Shown here piece after piece: positions 60,138 to 64,000 of a DNA stretch of 64,000 bases. Source of the stretch: Anaeramoeba flamelloides (lineage: Eukaryota > Metamonada > Anaeramoebidae). The stretch's first letter is position 1; the number at the start of each line of letters is the position of its first letter. The position numbers and the translations under genes are program-made. The notes beneath the pieces are model-generated. The model was not told where the DNA came from. It worked only from the letters and a program-made list of their open reading frames with translations, and did no database searches. The stretch covers positions 868,001 through 932,000 of the forward strand of contig JANTQA010000048.1 of the NCBI GenBank assembly GCA_027625915.1, given 5' to 3'.

Positions 60138-60385
60138 TTAATCATTTTGAATAGCGCGTTCTATTGCTTGAATACTCAGAAACTTTATAAAATTAGTTGT
60201 TCCTTCAAAATATTCATAGTCTTGGGTTGTTCTAAAAGTTAAGTTATATAGAGATTTCAAAAAAGGAAATTGAACTAAAAATTTCATTAAATAAATTTGA
60301 ATTTACCAGTATATGTCATATCAAAGCCTTTATTTTGATCATCCGTAAACTTCCAGACAAGAATGTTGTGATACGTTTTTAATGT
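60138..60385 (-). pseudogene. 3' end of an unrecognised gene, probably 5'-truncated
   Basis: On the minus strand, an open stretch (60385-60307) reads TYHNILVWKFTDDQNKGFDM and TYT before a GTAAAT donor. After an 86-nt intron with acceptor CCCAAG, 60220-60138 continues in frame: DYEYFEGTTNFIKFLSIQ, AIERAIQND, stop. Base composition is gene-like. No acceptor or ATG exists upstream before a TTAA-flanked element begins about 37 bases away (60422), so the rest of the gene seems lost or displaced. The HNxLVWKF string recalls GOLD-type domains, an unproved likeness. An alternative acceptor at 60232 breaks the phase. Confidence 0.45.
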
Positions 60386-60425
60386 TTAACACAATTTACA
60401 TAGATAGAATGGGGTTTGATTTTAA

Positions 60426-61796
60426 GGGAGTAGCCACGGTAAAGAAAAATTTTTCACTTTTTTGCAATTCTGAAGAGGATCAGAAAATAACATTTTTTAC
60501 ACTGGTTGTATATCATTGATTTTTATTATTTAAAGTACTTCATTCATTAGATTTTTGAAATTTTTTTTTCAATATCTCAAAGAAATTGCCACAATAGAAT
60601 GTTGAGTTGAATTGCAAAAAATAGTGTTTTGAAGGTGAATAACTTATCTTTTATCCTTCTCTCGACATTCTATTGTGGCATTTAATTTTTTCATTTTTTA
60701 TTTTTTCATCATTTTTGAGATTTTTTTAATCCTGACAACATAAAGCAATTAGAAATATTTTTTTATTAGTGGCATTTAGATTAATGGATTTTGTTTAAAA
60801 TGAACAACAACATTACAATTGAAAGAATCATAAAAGGAAACATAAATGGGACTTAAATAGCTAGAAGGATTCCAAAATTAGAATAATTAAGTCAAATTAT
60901 TACTTATTAGTTTTTTAAATTGTTGGGTTTAGTGGAATTGGAGAAGTGAACATGATTATATGTTATCAAAGTTTAAACCACAAAATAGTTATAAATTTTA
61001 TTCAAAGAATCTGAAATTATCTTCTTCCAAAAAAAAAACTAAACCCCATTCCAAAAATTTGGACATATCTAAAAATCAAAAATAGGAAAACAAAAACTCA
61101 ATTTATTATATTTTCCCAAATGTAATATAAAACCAAATTTAAATAACATAGTATTAATGGTTTTTTAAGTAATCATTTCCATCCAAATATAAGAAAACAA
61201 TATAAAACTAAAAAATCAAAACAAGTCTATCCAAAATAAAGAAACGAGCTGAAATGAAAGAGTTTGAACAAAAAATATATTGATAGATTTGTTAAAATTA
61301 CACCAACAATGGTTGATCGATCACATGATAAGATACCATGCACCAGTTGTATGTGGATTTTTCAATTTTTAATACTCAACACTAACATTCTATCAACCAT
61401 CTATAAAAAATTTTCAGATCTAACGAAACAGATTAAGTAACTGAAAAATTGAAAATTAAAACAAAAACAAAAAAGACAAAAAATGAAATAGTTTGTTGAA
61501 TTAAAATTAATTTCCAATAGGATGTAAAAATTGTTATTGTTATTTTTCCAACAGTTTAAACTGTGTCCAAATTAATTGAATTAAGTTTATTTTAATAAAA
61601 AAATAATAAAAAAAAAAAAACTATTTTATCAATATAATCTCAATTTTTTTTATTGTTGAACATTACTAAAAAAAAAATATCAAATTATTTTTTTAAAAAA
61701 AATTTTAGAGAATCTACGATCACACGCTACTAAAATAAAATGTTCTTATCTCATCTATCTCAAATTTTTATCATGTCTTATGATGTAGCTACTCCC
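60426..61796. mobile_element. TTAA-flanked non-autonomous DNA transposon (piggyBac-like target)
   Basis: TTAA directly abuts both ends (60422-60425 and 61797-61800), and the ends GGGAGTAGCCACGGT and, in reverse complement, GGGAGTAGCTACATC are inverted. TTAA duplications are characteristic of piggyBac elements, though their tips usually begin with CC. Length 1371 bp. An internal stem (GCCACAATAGAATGTTGAG with its mirror at about 60664-60682) is present. No transposase frame is visible. Confidence 0.6.
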
Positions 61797-62062
61797 TTAA
61801 GTGATTTTTTATAATTCGGAAAAATATTATCGAATTTAGAAAAATTTAGAGCAAATGATTAATCAATTTAAGAATGCGAACCTTGGAAACTCAAAAATTA
61901 TAATCTCTTTCAAGAATTTTAGTTTTCTTATTTAAGTTCAAAAGTCTACTAAGAAACTGTAGAACATTGTTTCTTAAGATGATTAGAATAAAACTGCATT
62001 TCTCAGCAAAAAGTGAAATTTTTATCATTTTTTTCTATTTGTTTACATTTTTACTAAATAAT

Positions 62063-63022
62063 ATGAGTAAAATGTCTATCACGACGATCGCGATTGGAGA
62101 TCGAGCAATGGACTCTCGTGGTAACCCAGGCACTATTAGTTTTATTGGAAAAACCCAATTTGATAGTGGTTTTTGGGTTGGTATTGAATTGGATGAGCCT
62201 GTAGGCAAAAATAATGGAACCATTGAAGGAGTAACCTATTTTAAATGTGGCAACAAACGAGGTGTATTTGTCCGTAAGCCAGCGCTTTTAAGAAGACTCA
62301 ATAGTCCCTTAGGCAAGCGAGCCCTCAAGGCGACTCATTTAGGCAACAAAAAATTCTCGCCTAAAAAGCCTTTCCGAGGATCAACAACAAGCCCATCATC
62401 TTCACCAAAGAAAGGATCACCAAAATCAAAAACCTCAGCGTCCTCGTCGAGTATGAGTTCCACAAATGTTAAAGCCAAAAAGAGAAGAAAAAAGGTAAGC
62501 ACACCAAGGACCAACAAAGTTGATCCGAAACTCTTGGAGCAACGGCTAACGGAATTAAAGCAACACAAAACCAAAGCAAAAAAGGAATTAGCGCTTGTCA
62601 AAGAAAAGCTTTTGCAAGTGCAAAGCGAACACAAAAATGTCCAAAATATTGAAAAACAAAACACAAATGAGCAAATAAAAATTTTAAAAGAACAATTGAA
62701 AAATGAAAAACACAAACGTGAAGAAATGCAAAAAAAAAGAGACAAATATGCTCTTGAAGAGCTTAAATCAAGAAAGCATCTTCAATCGGCAAAAAAGAAA
62801 ATTTTAACAAGCGAATTAAATTTGGAAAACAAATCTGAGCAATTGTATATTTTAATTGATGAAATTTTAGACTCTGGACCGCAAAATGAAAATTGGAAGA
62901 AATTAAAGCTTTTGTATTCCATTGTGGCAATAAGGGGAATTAAAGATTTACAATCGGAAATGGAAAAGAAAATTTCAATAGTCAAAGAGATCATTGAAAA
63001 AACAGAAAAATCTCTGAATTAA
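62063..63022 (+). CDS. CAP-Gly domain microtubule-binding coiled-coil protein
   Basis: Intronless; 319 residues from the ATG at 62063 (MSKMSITTIAIGDRAMDS). An upstream in-frame ATG at 61967 would add 32 Phe/Ile-rich residues that fit no part of the family, so the later start is preferred. Residues about 9-78 are a CAP-Gly domain, with GDRAMDSRGNPGTISFIG, FWVGIELDEPVGKNNGTIEG and RGVFV. The GKNDG motif that grips the C-terminal EEY/F of tubulin or EB1 reads GKNNG here. A basic Ser/Pro/Lys linker (about 80-160) may add microtubule affinity. About 165-285 form a coiled coil (EQRLTELKQHKTKAKKELAL onward). The C-terminal end is helical. Likely a plus-end or dynactin-type adaptor in the cytoskeleton. 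It follows the TTAA element at a distance of 260 bases. Confidence 0.9.
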   Translation: MSKMSITTIAIGDRAMDSRGNPGTISFIGKTQFDSGFWVGIELDEPVGKNNGTIEGVTYFKCGNKRGVFVRKPALLRRLNSPLGKRALKATHLGNKKFSPKKPFRGSTTSPSSSPKKGSPKSKTSASSSSMSSTNVKAKKRRKKVSTPRTNKVDPKLLEQRLTELKQHKTKAKKELALVKEKLLQVQSEHKNVQNIEKQNTNEQIKILKEQLKNEKHKREEMQKKRDKYALEELKSRKHLQSAKKKILTSELNLENKSEQLYILIDEILDSGPQNENWKKLKLLYSIVAIRGIKDLQSEMEKKISIVKEIIEKTEKSLN

Positions 63023-64000
63023 AAATTCAATAATGAAAAATTAATAGTGTGTTTTAATTAACTTTCAATCATGAATTATTTTATTTTATATATTTATTTT
63101 GATTTCAACAATTAATCTCGGCGTTAGTGTTTATTTGGGTGATATTCTAATGAATTTTTAATCAGGGAGCATTATCATATAATTTAAATAAACTCTGTTT
63201 CAGTCAAAGGGGAATCCCAAAAAAAACATTTTTTTCAAATATCAATTATTTTATATAATTGTCCTTTGAAGAAAAAATAAGAAATAAACAGAATAATATA
63301 CACATCCAAAGAATTGTTGATATATGTCTGAAAGAAAACTAATTAATCAATAAATCTTCTTAAAAATTGAAAAACTCAAATTCTTCTGGAAAATTGAGAA
63401 AAACAACAATGTTCGTTTTGAACTTCTACTGGTATTTGAATAATAAATAGGAAACGATTTTCACTTCATTTTCCACACTTTTCTTTTAGAAATCAAGTCC
63501 CCAAACGAACTGTGTTGGTATTTGTGGCCTCTATTTGAAAAAGGAAATAAAAATCAAGTGAAAAATTGTTTCTATTCATTAAACAAATATCAGGATCAAA
63601 GATTGAATAAAATACAATAAAAATCAATATGAGTTCTCAAAAATCATTTCCATGGTTTTAATAACCTTATAATAACCCATTTTTACCAAGTGACTATTGA
63701 TCTTGCAATAAAAAAAAAATTGCAACTGAATTAGGTTTTAAATAAAAATTGAAAAAAAAAAAAAAAAAAAAAAAATGATTTCAATTTTGAAAATTTCCAA
63801 AATAAAATTTTTCTTCTCATATCGATGCAAACTCTTTAAACACATGTATTTCACTCACTACAACTGGGCCCCTTTGACTGAAAAATAGTTTAATTGAAAA
63901 CATTTTTTTTCAACAATCCACTTTCCAATACACATGTGCAAAAAGTGATGTACTAACATTTTAAGTTTTTTTTACTAAATTTGTAATTTTTCCAAAAACT
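63023..64000. other. Downstream region with two repeats, no gene
   Basis: Holds a copy of the CTGGTATTTG MITE (63429-63593; TA seen at the left only) and a copy of the family at 55276-55525 (about 63665-63892), which includes a run of about 24 A near 63751-63774. A fragment CTGTTTCAGTCAAAGGGG lies near 63196. No open frame of note. Confidence 0.55.
63429..63593. mobile_element. CTGGTATTTG/GAAGTGAAAA-family MITE, second full copy
   Basis: The left end after TA reads CTGGTATTTGAATAATAAAT; the reverse complement of the right end reads CTGATATTTGTTTAATGAAT. It shares the inner TTTTCACTTCATTTTCC and its mirror with 39288-39455. Length about 165 bp; no coding frame. Confidence 0.65.

Noticed and set aside
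61967-62062. 32-residue N-terminal extension of the CAP-Gly protein
   Set aside because: Phe/Ile-rich and unlike the family; the ATG at 62063 directly precedes the CAP-Gly domain.
1-64000. CRISPR array, rRNA genes, LTR or capsid-bearing elements
   Set aside because: No regularly spaced identical repeats, no conserved rRNA segments, and no gag, protease, integrase or capsid signatures were seen; the only reverse transcriptase is of LINE type.

Overview
This window looks like nuclear DNA of a very AT-rich microbial eukaryote that uses the standard genetic code. It carries six confident protein genes, one tRNA gene and a large load of non-coding mobile DNA. Spliceosomal introns (GT...AG, acceptors mostly TAG) can be placed in four of the six genes by frame continuity. 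Glu/Asn/Lys-rich low-complexity runs are common in the proteins. The lineage cannot be fixed from the sequence. An AT-rich protist (amoebozoan or metamonad-like) is an inference only.

Layout. 1-5 kb: foldback repeats and one tRNA-Gly(TCC). 5.1-7.4 kb (-): an intronless TPR-repeat protein with an Asn/Glu-rich tail. 7.7-8.2 kb: a weak two-part gene candidate. 8.3-12.7 kb: repeats. 12.8-21.7 kb (+): a secreted, membrane-anchored right-handed beta-helix protein of four exons, whose first intron is 5.7 kb and holds an unexplained coding-like island. 22-25 kb: repeats. 25.0-27.6 kb (+): a polytopic membrane protein resembling GT-C glycosyltransferases. 27.6-35.4 kb: mostly empty, with some exon-like fragments. 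35.4-44.7 kb (+): a Qa-SNARE (syntaxin) whose four exons are spread over 9.3 kb. Its first intron holds a decayed LINE broken up by hairpin elements, and its third intron holds a stray minus-strand exon. 48.5-49.7 kb (+): a GT32/OCH1-like Golgi-type glycosyltransferase. 53.1-56.7 kb (+): a seven- to eight-pass membrane protein with a frame break in a 19-A run. 58.9-61.8 kb: repeats, a truncated minus-strand gene and a TTAA-flanked element. 62.1-63.0 kb (+): a CAP-Gly coiled-coil protein.

The genes do not form a pathway. Several (syntaxin, GT32 and GT-C-like proteins, beta-helix surface protein, CAP-Gly protein) fit secretory-pathway or cytoskeletal functions, but nothing suggests co-regulation.

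The most striking features are the very large introns beside short ones (about 110-335 nt), and at least ten families of inverted-repeat or palindromic elements, several flanked by TA (Tc1/mariner-like) and one by TTAA. No CRISPR array, rRNA gene, retrovirus-like element or clearly new multi-gene system was found.
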